This document shows positions 15,057 to 22,893 of a stretch of DNA of 26,913 nt, piece by piece. The stretch is from an uncultured Lachnospiraceae bacterium. Its GTDB lineage: Bacteria; Bacillota; Clostridia; Lachnospirales; Lachnospiraceae. The DNA is taken from assembly GCA_910586715.1 (NCBI GenBank), contig CAJUJG010000049.1:1-26913 (forward strand), given 5' to 3'. The position numbers and the translations under genes were made by a program. The notes beneath the pieces are model-generated. The model saw only the letters and a list, made by a program, of their open reading frames with translations. It was not told where the DNA came from and made no database searches. The first letter of the stretch is position 1. Each line of letters starts with the position of its first letter.

Positions 15057-17462
15057 ATGATAAGAAGAACGACTAAAATTAATGCACCGAAAGCAACCAA
15101 CTTTCCAAAAAGAACTGCCATTTTGCTGTCCGTATTTATGATAAGCATCATCATGTTTTCATTGTCAGGCTGCGGTCAACAGCCGTCAAAATTCTCGGAT
15201 TCGAGAGTGGCAGTAACGGAAGCAAATGAAACATCAACAGAAACAAATGGCAATAACAAAACAAATCCCCTAAGCAAACAGAATAAGAAGCTTGTGGAAC
15301 GGGTCACATCAATTTACAATGACATTTCTGCCGAAACACTCCAAACTGACACAAGTGTCAGTTTGGAGCAGATGCGCCGTATTATCGCCCGGCTCGGAGA
15401 AAACGGCAATGCGGCGGTTGACAGTGAAAATCAGATTGACATGGTGTGCGCGGAGCAGATGACGGCGTTTTGCAGTGCAGCGGAGCAAAAGCAAACGGCA
15501 GACTGCACCGTTATTGTAACCGGAGACTCCGGTTTTTGGATTTTTGACTTGCAGACGGAAAACGGAACCGTAAACGTTGTAAGAACGTATTATCAATTTG
15601 ACGAAAGCGGATGCATAAAAAATACCGATACGGTAAGTTACACTGCCGATTTTTGGCAGTACACGCAGGAAGGGTATTTCCTTTTTTCGGGAAATTATTT
15701 CTCAAATGAAGACTTTGTCCTGACAATGAGCGACGCGTCGGAGAACACCGCGCTGCGGGTTTTGTCGTTAAATGAAACGTGCCGTGAGCAAAACAGGAGC
15801 TATATCCTCCCAATCGGTTATGAGCGCAACAATCTCTTCTTGTGCGATTGGAGCGAAGATGATTTCGGGGAGATGGATTTCTATGATGTGTTTGATCGTT
15901 TTTATCCGATTTTATACGGTCAGCCCGTTCCCTACACTGCGGCGGACAGTACGGTAGATGAAACCGTGTATGAAATTCCTGAAACCGAATTTGAGACGGT
16001 GATTATGACATATTTCAGAATCAATAAAGAAACGCTGCGTGCAAAGACTAAATACCTTGCAGAGAACAAAACATATGGATACCGACCCCGCGGATTTTAT
16101 GAGGCGGAATATGCTGACATTCCATATCCGGAGGTCATAAGCAGTACCGAAAATCAGGACGGGACAATCACGCTGACAGTCAACGCCGTCTATCCGCATG
16201 GCGGCACATCGAAATCCTTTACACATAAAACGGTAGTTCGCCCGCTGGAAAACGGCGCAGTTCAATATGTGTCGAATCAAATGATTACGCCTCGGGAAGA
16301 ATATGATACGTGGTGGCACTGCGACCGTTTCACGCAGGAAAAACGCGCGGAAGAAATGGTGACAGAGGAAACAGCAGAGGCAGATGCGGCGACAACGGAT
16401 GCAGCAATATTTTTGGCGCAAAAGGACGGCTGTCTGTTGACGGGCGCAGAACAGGAAGAATTAAAAAACACCGCATTTGCCGCGGCTGAGGAAGTGAAGG
16501 AAATATACCATGATATTGAACTTGTCGGCAATTCTGCATTTGGTTCGAACATTAAATCCTTCACAAAGGAGCAGCGTAAAGCTGTTGTGACACTGCTCGG
16601 CGCGGCGGGGTATGTCAGTGTCTCGGAAGACATGAATATGGAAAATTATGAAAAAATGGAGGACTTTTACAATGCATATCAAAACAAACAAAATGCGACG
16701 GTAACGGTTTTTCAGGTGGATTTAGACGGATTTTTGCGGGCGGTTACATTTGTGTGCCGAAAAGACAAATTGCAGACATTTTACACAGGAATCGGATGGC
16801 AGGAGGGCGGAACTCCCACGATAAAAGACACGTCCGTGAGCGACCTTGCGGAAATTAATCTGACAAAAAAAGGTTATTTTATTTACCAATATAAAGACCT
16901 GCTCATGCATTCCCGTTTCCGCCAGTATTGGCGCATCAAACCGCTTTCTGACAAGTGCAGGGAACTTACCCAAAAGTACGTACAGGGACTAAGCTATATC
17001 AATTACAATATGCTCGTGACAAACTGGGACAGCAATAATGTTGAGGACATTTTGACGCCGTGCATGTTTGAAGACATATACCGCATTGATACGGGAGAGA
17101 ATTTAAAGGCGCAAAACTGGCGCATCCCCGCGGATACCTATGAACGGATTATGACGAAGTACTTTCCCGTATCCGTGGAAACCCTGCGTGCGAAGTGTGG
17201 ATATGATGCAAACAGTAATACTTATGAATACGAAATGATTTCGTCAAGCCCCTATCCGCCGTTTGGGGAGGTTGTTGCATATACGGAAAATGCGGACAAA
17301 ACAATTACACTTACAGTGGACGGCGTTTGGGCGGATTATAATTCCGACTGCGCCTTTACAAACACGATTGTGGTACAGCTCTTTGCCGACGGCACATTCC
17401 GCTACTTGTCCAATTCGATAGAGCAAAAGGAACTGGAACTGCCGCCGATTGCAGCGGCATGA
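15057..17462 (+). CDS. Large secreted lipoprotein with duplicated domain (DUF6070-like)
   Basis: This 801-residue protein should be anchored outside the membrane. A basic N-terminus (1-19) and hydrophobic core (20-36) end in lipobox LSGC with Cys39. A Ser/Thr/Asn-rich linker (41-75) follows. The rest is two homologous halves about 380 residues apart: the first has ETEFETVIMTYFRINKETLR near 310 and GTITLTVNAVYP, the second TYERIMTKYFPVSVETLRAK near 690 and KTITLTVDGVW. Each half ends in a matching strand (VQYVSNQM, FRYLSNSI). The joint (about 430-465) is acidic and Ala/Thr-rich. This fits Clostridia lipoproteins of the DUF6070 type; no enzymatic motif was found. AAAGGA precedes the ATG. A BlaI/CopY-like operator controls it, and a BlaR1-like relic lies antisense immediately downstream. 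Confidence 0.78.
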   Translation: MIRRTTKINAPKATNFPKRTAILLSVFMISIIMFSLSGCGQQPSKFSDSRVAVTEANETSTETNGNNKTNPLSKQNKKLVERVTSIYNDISAETLQTDTSVSLEQMRRIIARLGENGNAAVDSENQIDMVCAEQMTAFCSAAEQKQTADCTVIVTGDSGFWIFDLQTENGTVNVVRTYYQFDESGCIKNTDTVSYTADFWQYTQEGYFLFSGNYFSNEDFVLTMSDASENTALRVLSLNETCREQNRSYILPIGYERNNLFLCDWSEDDFGEMDFYDVFDRFYPILYGQPVPYTAADSTVDETVYEIPETEFETVIMTYFRINKETLRAKTKYLAENKTYGYRPRGFYEAEYADIPYPEVISSTENQDGTITLTVNAVYPHGGTSKSFTHKTVVRPLENGAVQYVSNQMITPREEYDTWWHCDRFTQEKRAEEMVTEETAEADAATTDAAIFLAQKDGCLLTGAEQEELKNTAFAAAEEVKEIYHDIELVGNSAFGSNIKSFTKEQRKAVVTLLGAAGYVSVSEDMNMENYEKMEDFYNAYQNKQNATVTVFQVDLDGFLRAVTFVCRKDKLQTFYTGIGWQEGGTPTIKDTSVSDLAEINLTKKGYFIYQYKDLLMHSRFRQYWRIKPLSDKCRELTQKYVQGLSYINYNMLVTNWDSNNVEDILTPCMFEDIYRIDTGENLKAQNWRIPADTYERIMTKYFPVSVETLRAKCGYDANSNTYEYEMISSSPYPPFGEVVAYTENADKTITLTVDGVWADYNSDCAFTNTIVVQLFADGTFRYLSNSIEQKELELPPIAAA
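15339..15368. repeat. 30-bp palindrome with TGACAC-N2-GTGTCA core (copy 3 of 3)
   Basis: Two perfect 14-bp arms (CTCCAAACTGACAC and GTGTCAGTTTGGAG) flank a central AA, inside the lipoprotein coding sequence. The core and its AAAC flank match the copies at 1038 and 10721. It encodes LQTDTSVSLE, so it is compatible with the reading frame. Confidence 0.75.
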
Positions 17463-17833
17463 CCGACAAACCAGCCGTTCACATTGTGTCCGTCTACGCG
17501 TCCCGTTCCGGTCTTAGCGTAAACCTGCATGTTTTACCAGTTGACCGAGTTTTGCATCGCGGAATATAAGTTCTGATTGGCGTTCCACTCCGTGAACGGA
17601 TAGGCGGTTTTGTCCCACGCAAGGAGCGAGCTTTCGGGCGAAATAATGCCTTCCTCCAGTCCGAACAGCGCATCGTATATCTTATAAGTAGAGTCCGGCA
17701 ACGTCCGCAATGCGGCATGTTCCATATTATAAACGCACCACGAGCTGCTTTGGGGATTGTACAAAACAAAGCCCCCCTCGTATCCGCCAAAATGCGCAGA
17801 CAAATCTATTGTGATAATTTTGTCAGATGCAAA
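17462..17833 (-). pseudogene. BlaR1/class D beta-lactamase-like sensor domain, relic
   Basis: The minus strand encodes part of a penicillin-binding sensor domain: IDLSAHFGGYEGGFVLYN, the active-site motif PDSTYKIYDALF (Ser-Thr-Tyr-Lys), YPFTEWN and AMQNSVNW, as in the C-terminal domain of BlaR1/MecR1. Directly after NSVNW comes TAA, then in the same frame VYAKTGTGR with the KTG motif and NGWFVG. In BlaR1 these are separated by roughly 70 residues, so an internal deletion joined them and created the stop within the WYF codons. The N-terminal membrane metalloprotease part is absent, the frame being closed by TAA at 17836-17834, and the C-terminal end runs into the 3' end of the opposing lipoprotein gene. 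It is almost certainly non-functional. Confidence 0.82.
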
Positions 17834-17965
17834 TTATACAATTTGTCAAAAAACATTATACACAACATTGCAATTGTGATATAATTTAACAAAACCCGCT
17901 GCATCCGCGCGCCGCCTGATGCAAACAAGGGGTAGGACAAAAAGCAGCGCAGAAATGAGGTACGG
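17834..17965 (+). promoter_or_regulatory. Upstream region of the chemotaxis receptor gene
   Basis: AT-rich DNA with TATAAT at 17880-17885, but no good -35. An imperfect dyad (ATTATACACAA near 17855, TTGTGATATAAT near 17874) surrounds it. It is not a recognisable SigD flagellar promoter. GAGGT precedes the ATG of the receptor gene. Confidence 0.4.
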
Positions 17966-20050
17966 ATGAAAAAAACAAGATTTAGCGTGAAATTGGTATG
18001 TTACATTGTTATGGTATCGCTTGTGGCACTGCTCATCAGTGCATCGATGATAAGCATCCGAATGATTGGTATTTTGGAAAACGACATGCAGCTGACAAGC
18101 CGGCAGACGATGGACTCGGCGATGACAAGCTTTCAGCGCTACACCAAGACGTTGAGCCTGCCCATTGATTTGATGTGCAGAAGCAATGATTTCAAGAAAA
18201 TCGACGAGGGTTATGACGAACGCATCAGCGGGATACAGGATTCGCTTCTGAGCGCACTCAAGGTTATTCCAAATTCCGAACGTACATACTATTCGACTGC
18301 AAGTGGAAGATATATACAGGCAAAAATGGTCGTGTCCGAGGAAGGCAAAAAAACGGGGGATTATATTGAGAAGACAGGCATCGACAATACCGCGCAGAAC
18401 TGGTTTGCCGACTGTCAGGGGCTTGGCGGGCGCTACACCGTATTTGCGAATTTCACGGAGCCGTACGTCAATGATGACGGCGTTAATGTTTTTACGGTTT
18501 CACAGGATTTAAAGGCTGCCGACGTGCATGTAGGCGTGGTGGCAATGGACATCAATGTGCAAGTGCTTGAGGAATATATCAACAGCATCGGATTGATGAA
18601 TACCGGATTTACGTTTCTTGCAAACGAGTCGGGAGATATTATTGTAAATAACGAGAAAAATGACGTGGTTGGAAGCAGCGCGGCGGAAATTCCCGTGTGG
18701 AATGAATTGATTGCGGAGGCGGATGCTTATGCGCAGGCACAGCTTGCCGAAAATCCGGACGCGGAGGTCAATCCGTTTGCAAGCATGACCTGTAAAATCG
18801 GCGGGGAAAAATATGTTGTTACGGTTTTGCAGGATTCCATAACAGGGTGGTATCTCGTGGGTATGATTGGGGACGAGGAGCTTGCGTCAAGCTTTCGTGC
18901 AATCACCGTTACTACCATAATCTGTGTGGTACTGGCGTTGATTTTGTCTGTACTGGTGGCATTGTTTGTTTCGTATTCTGTATCGCGCGAGCTTAAAAAG
19001 CTGCAGTCGGCGACAGAGCGCATGGCAAAGGGCGACCTTTCGACAAAGCTTGAGGTAAAACGGCTTGACGAGTTCGGCGAGCTGGAGCACAATTTCAACA
19101 CGATGATGGACAGCATTTCGGGATTGATAAAAGAAGTGGATGCGAATTCCGACGAAATCTTCGGCATTGCAAAATCCGTGACGGAGGTATCCGCAAACAC
19201 GAAAGAAATCGCCGAGCAGGTGACGGAAGCAATCGGCAGCGTGGCACAGGGCGCGACCGAGCAGGCGCAGAGCACGGCGGACGCAAACATGGAAATGGAG
19301 CGGCTTGCGGAAAGTATGGAGGCGTCAAAAGAAAAGACGAAGCATATCGGCGACCGTTCAAGAGATACGGCGGAGCTTGGCGAAAAGGGTATTCGCATTC
19401 TTGACGAGCTGATTAAGAAGTCCGACAAGGCAAAAATTAACGCGTCGGAGTCTATCCGAATGATGACGGAAATGCTCAAATCGATTGACAAGATTAACTA
19501 TATCGCAGATGTAATCACGGATATTACATCTCAGACCAATCTCCTTTCCTTAAACGCGAGCATTGAGGCGGCAAGAGCGGGAGAGGCAGGCAAAGGCTTT
19601 GCGGTTGTGGCGGACGAAATCCGGCAGCTTGCCGATCAGTCAAAGAACTCAACTGAAGAGATTAAGCAGATTTTGAACGAAATATCCGGCAATTCCGGTC
19701 AGGTGGAGAGCAGCCTTGAGGAAAGCGGCGCCATTCAGGAGGAGCAGCAGGTATCCATTAAGGAAACGCAGAATCTGTTTGAAGAAATCGGAAAGTCCGT
19801 TCAGGAGCTTTTGGCGGCAGTCGAAGAAATTGAAGCGCTGAATGCTGAGATGAACAGGGAGCGCGACAATGTCGTACATCAAATGGAGGACATCGCGTCC
19901 GTTTCCGAAACGTCGGCGGCAGCCACCCAGGAGGTCAACGCGTCCGCGGAGCAGGTCAACGACACCATGAGCCAAATGGCAGGATATGCAAAGACGTTGG
20001 ATGAGATTGTGAATAAGCTGAGTGTGTCGGTGAAGCAGTTTAAACTGTAA
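17966..20050 (+). CDS. Methyl-accepting chemotaxis protein
   Basis: This 694-residue receptor signals to CheA/CheW. A membrane helix at about 8-30 is followed by an extracellular dCache-like sensor domain (about 35-305: QNWFADCQGLGGRYTVFANF, VGVVAMDINVQVLEEYI, GFTFLANESGDIIVN), a second helix at about 312-339, a HAMP linker (340-392, with RMAKGDLSTKLEV and DEFGELEHNFN), and a long cytoplasmic coiled coil. The conserved tip NLLSLNASIEAARAGEAGKGFAVVADEIR lies at about 523-551. No CheR-tethering pentapeptide ends the protein. dCache sensors bind small molecules such as amino acids, but the ligand is not visible. It implies a motile or formerly motile host. It stands alone, with its own upstream region and a strong terminator, and no chemotaxis genes adjoin. 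Confidence 0.95.
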   Translation: MKKTRFSVKLVCYIVMVSLVALLISASMISIRMIGILENDMQLTSRQTMDSAMTSFQRYTKTLSLPIDLMCRSNDFKKIDEGYDERISGIQDSLLSALKVIPNSERTYYSTASGRYIQAKMVVSEEGKKTGDYIEKTGIDNTAQNWFADCQGLGGRYTVFANFTEPYVNDDGVNVFTVSQDLKAADVHVGVVAMDINVQVLEEYINSIGLMNTGFTFLANESGDIIVNNEKNDVVGSSAAEIPVWNELIAEADAYAQAQLAENPDAEVNPFASMTCKIGGEKYVVTVLQDSITGWYLVGMIGDEELASSFRAITVTTIICVVLALILSVLVALFVSYSVSRELKKLQSATERMAKGDLSTKLEVKRLDEFGELEHNFNTMMDSISGLIKEVDANSDEIFGIAKSVTEVSANTKEIAEQVTEAIGSVAQGATEQAQSTADANMEMERLAESMEASKEKTKHIGDRSRDTAELGEKGIRILDELIKKSDKAKINASESIRMMTEMLKSIDKINYIADVITDITSQTNLLSLNASIEAARAGEAGKGFAVVADEIRQLADQSKNSTEEIKQILNEISGNSGQVESSLEESGAIQEEQQVSIKETQNLFEEIGKSVQELLAAVEEIEALNAEMNRERDNVVHQMEDIASVSETSAAATQEVNASAEQVNDTMSQMAGYAKTLDEIVNKLSVSVKQFKL

Positions 20051-20088
20051 AAGACATATTAGCCATATTCAATAAAAATATAAAAATT

Positions 20089-20136
20089 GGGCAGTCCGTA
20101 GGAATTTTATTTCCTGCGCACTGCCCTTCCTTTTTG
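20089..20136 (+). terminator. Intrinsic terminator after the chemotaxis receptor gene
   Basis: GGGCAGT pairs with ACTGCCC and an inner CGTAGGAA/TTCCTGCG helix continues the stem. TTCCTTTTT follows. It sits between convergent genes. Confidence 0.85.
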
Positions 20137-20156
20137 TCTAAACAATAGTTTACCAA

Positions 20157-21191
20157 TTACCAAAGCTGCAATAAATGCTGCATCAAAAGACTTACGCCTG
20201 TAATCCCTGTCCAACAGCAAAATCCCATAAATATCGGCTTTCCGCCTGTTTTCACCAATTTTACTATATCCGTATTCATCCCAATTGCCGACATTGCAAG
20301 CACGATAAAGAACTTGCTGAGCGTCTTAATCGGCGAAAATACTTCGGATTTGACGCCGACCGAAACGGCAATCGTAGTAATAACCGACGCCGCCACAAAA
20401 TACAAAATAAACATCGGAAAAATCTGCTTTAACGATACTTGCTTTTGCCCTTCACTGTTCTTTTCGCTGCGCGACCGCAGGAAAGCAAGCACTAAGGTAA
20501 TCGGAATAATCGCGAGCGTCCGTGTCAGCTTTACCGTTACAGCCGTGTCGAGCGTTGCACTGCCAAGTCCCCACATCGTGTCCCAAGTGGATGCCGCCGC
20601 GGTAACAGATGAAGTGTCGTTTACTGCAGTACCTGCAAAAATACCAAACGCTTCCCCTGTGGTGGTGCTGAATCCAAGCAGCTTTCCAAACGTCGGGAAA
20701 AAAATCGCGGCAAGCACGTTGAAAAAGAAAATCACCGAAATCGCCTGTGCAACTTCCTCGTCATCCGCATCAATCACGGGAGCCGTCGCTGCAATTGCGG
20801 AACCGCCGCAGATTGACGAGCCGACTCCGACCAAAGTCGAAATCTTGCCCGGAATATGCATCACTTTGCACAGTACAAAGGCAATGACAAGCGAAATGGT
20901 TATCGTGCTGACAATAATCGGCAGCGACTGTTTTCCTGTTTCCACAATGACATGCAGATTTAAACCGAAACCAAGCAGCACAACTGCCCATTGCAGGATT
21001 TTCTTTGAGGTGAATTTAATCCCCGCCTCAAACGGCGCTTTGTTTTTGAGAAACATCGCAATCACCATGCCCGCAATGATTGCAATTACCGCGCCGCCGA
21101 TAATTGGAAACATGTTTCCCAAAAACCACGACGGCACAGCAATACACAGGCAGATAAAAATACCTTTCCAGTTCTTTGTGATAAAATTCAT
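20157..21191 (-). CDS. YeiH-family (UPF0324) membrane transporter
   Basis: This 344-residue protein has about ten membrane helices. Family hallmarks are AVVLLGFGLNLHVI (about 68-81), VGVGSSICGGSAIAATAPVIDADDEEVAQAI (about 120-150) and the GTAVNDTSSVTAA segment (about 186-198). The family is annotated as a putative sulfate exporter; direct evidence for the substrate is limited. AAGGAG stands eight bases before the ATG. It begins 62 bp after the stop of the sodium:solute symporter gene on the same strand, so both are probably expressed from the promoter before the symporter. The pair could import an organic solute and export an anion derived from it, for example from a sulfonate, but no catabolic enzyme is encoded nearby to support this. 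Confidence 0.88.
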   Translation of the reverse strand: MNFITKNWKGIFICLCIAVPSWFLGNMFPIIGGAVIAIIAGMVIAMFLKNKAPFEAGIKFTSKKILQWAVVLLGFGLNLHVIVETGKQSLPIIVSTITISLVIAFVLCKVMHIPGKISTLVGVGSSICGGSAIAATAPVIDADDEEVAQAISVIFFFNVLAAIFFPTFGKLLGFSTTTGEAFGIFAGTAVNDTSSVTAAASTWDTMWGLGSATLDTAVTVKLTRTLAIIPITLVLAFLRSRSEKNSEGQKQVSLKQIFPMFILYFVAASVITTIAVSVGVKSEVFSPIKTLSKFFIVLAMSAIGMNTDIVKLVKTGGKPIFMGFCCWTGITGVSLLMQHLLQLW

Positions 21192-21253
21192 CTTTTGTAC
21201 TCCTTATTGTATAGAAAATTAATAATAAACATCTATACGAGCATAGCACAAAA

Positions 21254-22786
21254 TTACTCCTCTTTCAAATATTCTTTCCGCGAAACGTTGGAAGTCGTTT
21301 CATCATAGCATTGAAACGTACCTTCCAAGAACTTTTTGTCCAGTTTCGGACTAATCAGACTCACAACAGGCGTTACAATCAGTCCTACAATCATGGCAGC
21401 AGCGCCTGCGTTAATCGGTGACGCGATAAATTTAAAGAACATATTGGAAACCGTAATGCCCACACCGCAGATAAAGCTTGCCCAAACGCCTGCCTTTGTC
21501 ACGTCTTTCCAATACAGACCATAGAGGAACGGTGCAAGGAACGCACCTGCAAGAGCACCCCATGAAATGCCCATAAGCTGTGCGATAAACGTCGGGGGAT
21601 TGAGCGCAAGCACAACGGAAATCACGATAAAGAACACGATTAACACGCGGATATAAATCAGCTGTTTTTTATCATCCATTTTTTTCACAATCGTTCCCTT
21701 AATAAAATCCAGTGTAAGCGTCGAAGCAGAGGTCAGCACAAGCGATGAAAGCGTTGACATGGACGCTGAGAGCACAAGCACAATCACTATGCCGATTAAA
21801 ATGTCGGGAAGTGTTGCAAGCATCGAGGGAACAATCGCGTCGTACACAATGGAACCGTCCGCCTTGTAAATTGCAGGCGAGTCAAAAAGTCTGCCGAAGC
21901 CTCCCAAAAAATAGCACCCGCCCGACACGATAATTGCAAAAAATGTCGAAACAATGGTTCCTGTCTTGATTGCCTTCTCACTTTTAATGGCATAAAATTT
22001 ATGTACCATCTGCGGAAGACCCCACGTACCGAGCGACGTAAGGATAATAACACCGAGCAGATTCAGTGGGTCAGGACCAAAGAATGACGTAAATGCACCT
22101 TTTTGCCCGAGCGTTACGGGAATGTCCGATTCCAGCTCCGAAAGCGTTCGAATCGCCTCCATAAAACCGCCCTGTCCCGAAAGAACAGCAGCAATAACTG
22201 CAACAATACCAATCAGCATAATAATCCCCTGAATAAAATCGTTAATCGCAGTCGCCATATATCCGCCGAGAATAACGTAAACGCCTGTCAGCACCGCCAT
22301 CGTCACCACGCAGACCGTGTAGGGAATGTCAAACGCCATGCCAAAAAGCCTTGAAAGTCCGTTATATACGGATGCTGTGTACGGTATCATAAACACAAAC
22401 GCAATCGCAGATGCGACCAGCTTCAATACGTTGCTGCTATAGCGTTTTCCAAAGAAATCGGGCATGGTAGCAACTTCAAGATGGTGTGTCATTACGCGTG
22501 TGCGCCTGCCCATGATAACCCATGCAATCAGCGAGCCGATGACAGCGTTTCCAAGACCAATCCATGTCGATGAAATGCCGTATTTCCAGCCAAACTGTCC
22601 TGCGTAGCCGACAAAAACAACGGCGGAAAAATAAGACGTTCCGTATGCAAACGCGGACAGCCAGGGACCGACGCTTCTGCCGCCAAGTACAAAATCAGTG
22701 GTGCTTCCCGCACTCTTTCGCGCGTAAAGCCCCACGCCAATCATACAACCGAAAAATAAAAGCAATAAAATAATTTTGATAAGCAT
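21254..22786 (-). CDS. Sodium:solute symporter (SSS family)
   Basis: This 510-residue inner-membrane protein has about 13 hydrophobic helices in the LeuT-like SSS fold. Seen are the N-terminal FVLGGRSVGPWLSAFAYGTSYFSAV segment with the sodium-site serines, a GLGNAVIGSLIAW helix, the central GGYMATAINDFIQG signature, and a later SASMSTLSSLVLTSAST helix with sodium-ligand serines. The family takes up proline, pantothenate, sugars or carboxylates with sodium; the exact solute is not determined. ATG 22786 is preferred because GGGGAGG lies nine bases upstream; the earlier ATG at 22804 precedes that site. The leader carries a striking 18-bp-arm inverted repeat right behind the -10 box. The yeiH-like gene follows. 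Confidence 0.92.
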   Translation of the reverse strand: MLIKIILLLLFFGCMIGVGLYARKSAGSTTDFVLGGRSVGPWLSAFAYGTSYFSAVVFVGYAGQFGWKYGISSTWIGLGNAVIGSLIAWVIMGRRTRVMTHHLEVATMPDFFGKRYSSNVLKLVASAIAFVFMIPYTASVYNGLSRLFGMAFDIPYTVCVVTMAVLTGVYVILGGYMATAINDFIQGIIMLIGIVAVIAAVLSGQGGFMEAIRTLSELESDIPVTLGQKGAFTSFFGPDPLNLLGVIILTSLGTWGLPQMVHKFYAIKSEKAIKTGTIVSTFFAIIVSGGCYFLGGFGRLFDSPAIYKADGSIVYDAIVPSMLATLPDILIGIVIVLVLSASMSTLSSLVLTSASTLTLDFIKGTIVKKMDDKKQLIYIRVLIVFFIVISVVLALNPPTFIAQLMGISWGALAGAFLAPFLYGLYWKDVTKAGVWASFICGVGITVSNMFFKFIASPINAGAAAMIVGLIVTPVVSLISPKLDKKFLEGTFQCYDETTSNVSRKEYLKEE

Positions 22787-22812
22787 AACAAGATGCCTCC
22801 CCATAAAATAAA

Positions 22813-22866
22813 AATAGTTTACACTTTAACACATAGACGCTTTGACGCGTTAAAGTATAAACTATT
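22813..22866. repeat. Large inverted repeat in the symporter leader
   Basis: AATAGTTTACACTTTAAC (22813-22830) and GTTAAAGTATAAACTATT (22849-22866) are 18-bp arms with one mismatch, which becomes a G-U pair in the minus-strand RNA. The 18-nt centre, with the edge of the right arm, contains CTTTGACGCGTTAAAG, a second near-palindrome sharing the right arm. Placed at the transcription start, it could be a paired operator or a leader hairpin. Confidence 0.8.
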
Positions 22867-22893
22867 ATAGCGCATTATAGGGAAGGCTGTCAA
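22864..22893 (-). promoter_or_regulatory. Sigma-A promoter of the symporter operon
   Basis: On the minus strand TTGACA (22893-22888), 18 bp and TATAAT (22869-22864). The -35 contains the TGA stop codon of the SGNH hydrolase gene. The inverted repeat begins at the -10 box. Confidence 0.8.

Noticed and set aside
18727..19491. 254-codon minus-strand open frame
   Set aside because: Antisense to the chemotaxis receptor, Ser/Ile-rich as expected from reverse reading of coiled-coil codons; no ribosome binding site.
20314..21222. 302-codon plus-strand open frame
   Set aside because: It is antisense to the yeiH-like gene, which has clear family motifs, a ribosome binding site and membrane helices; the plus-strand frame has low-complexity Ala/Thr/Ile content and no motif.
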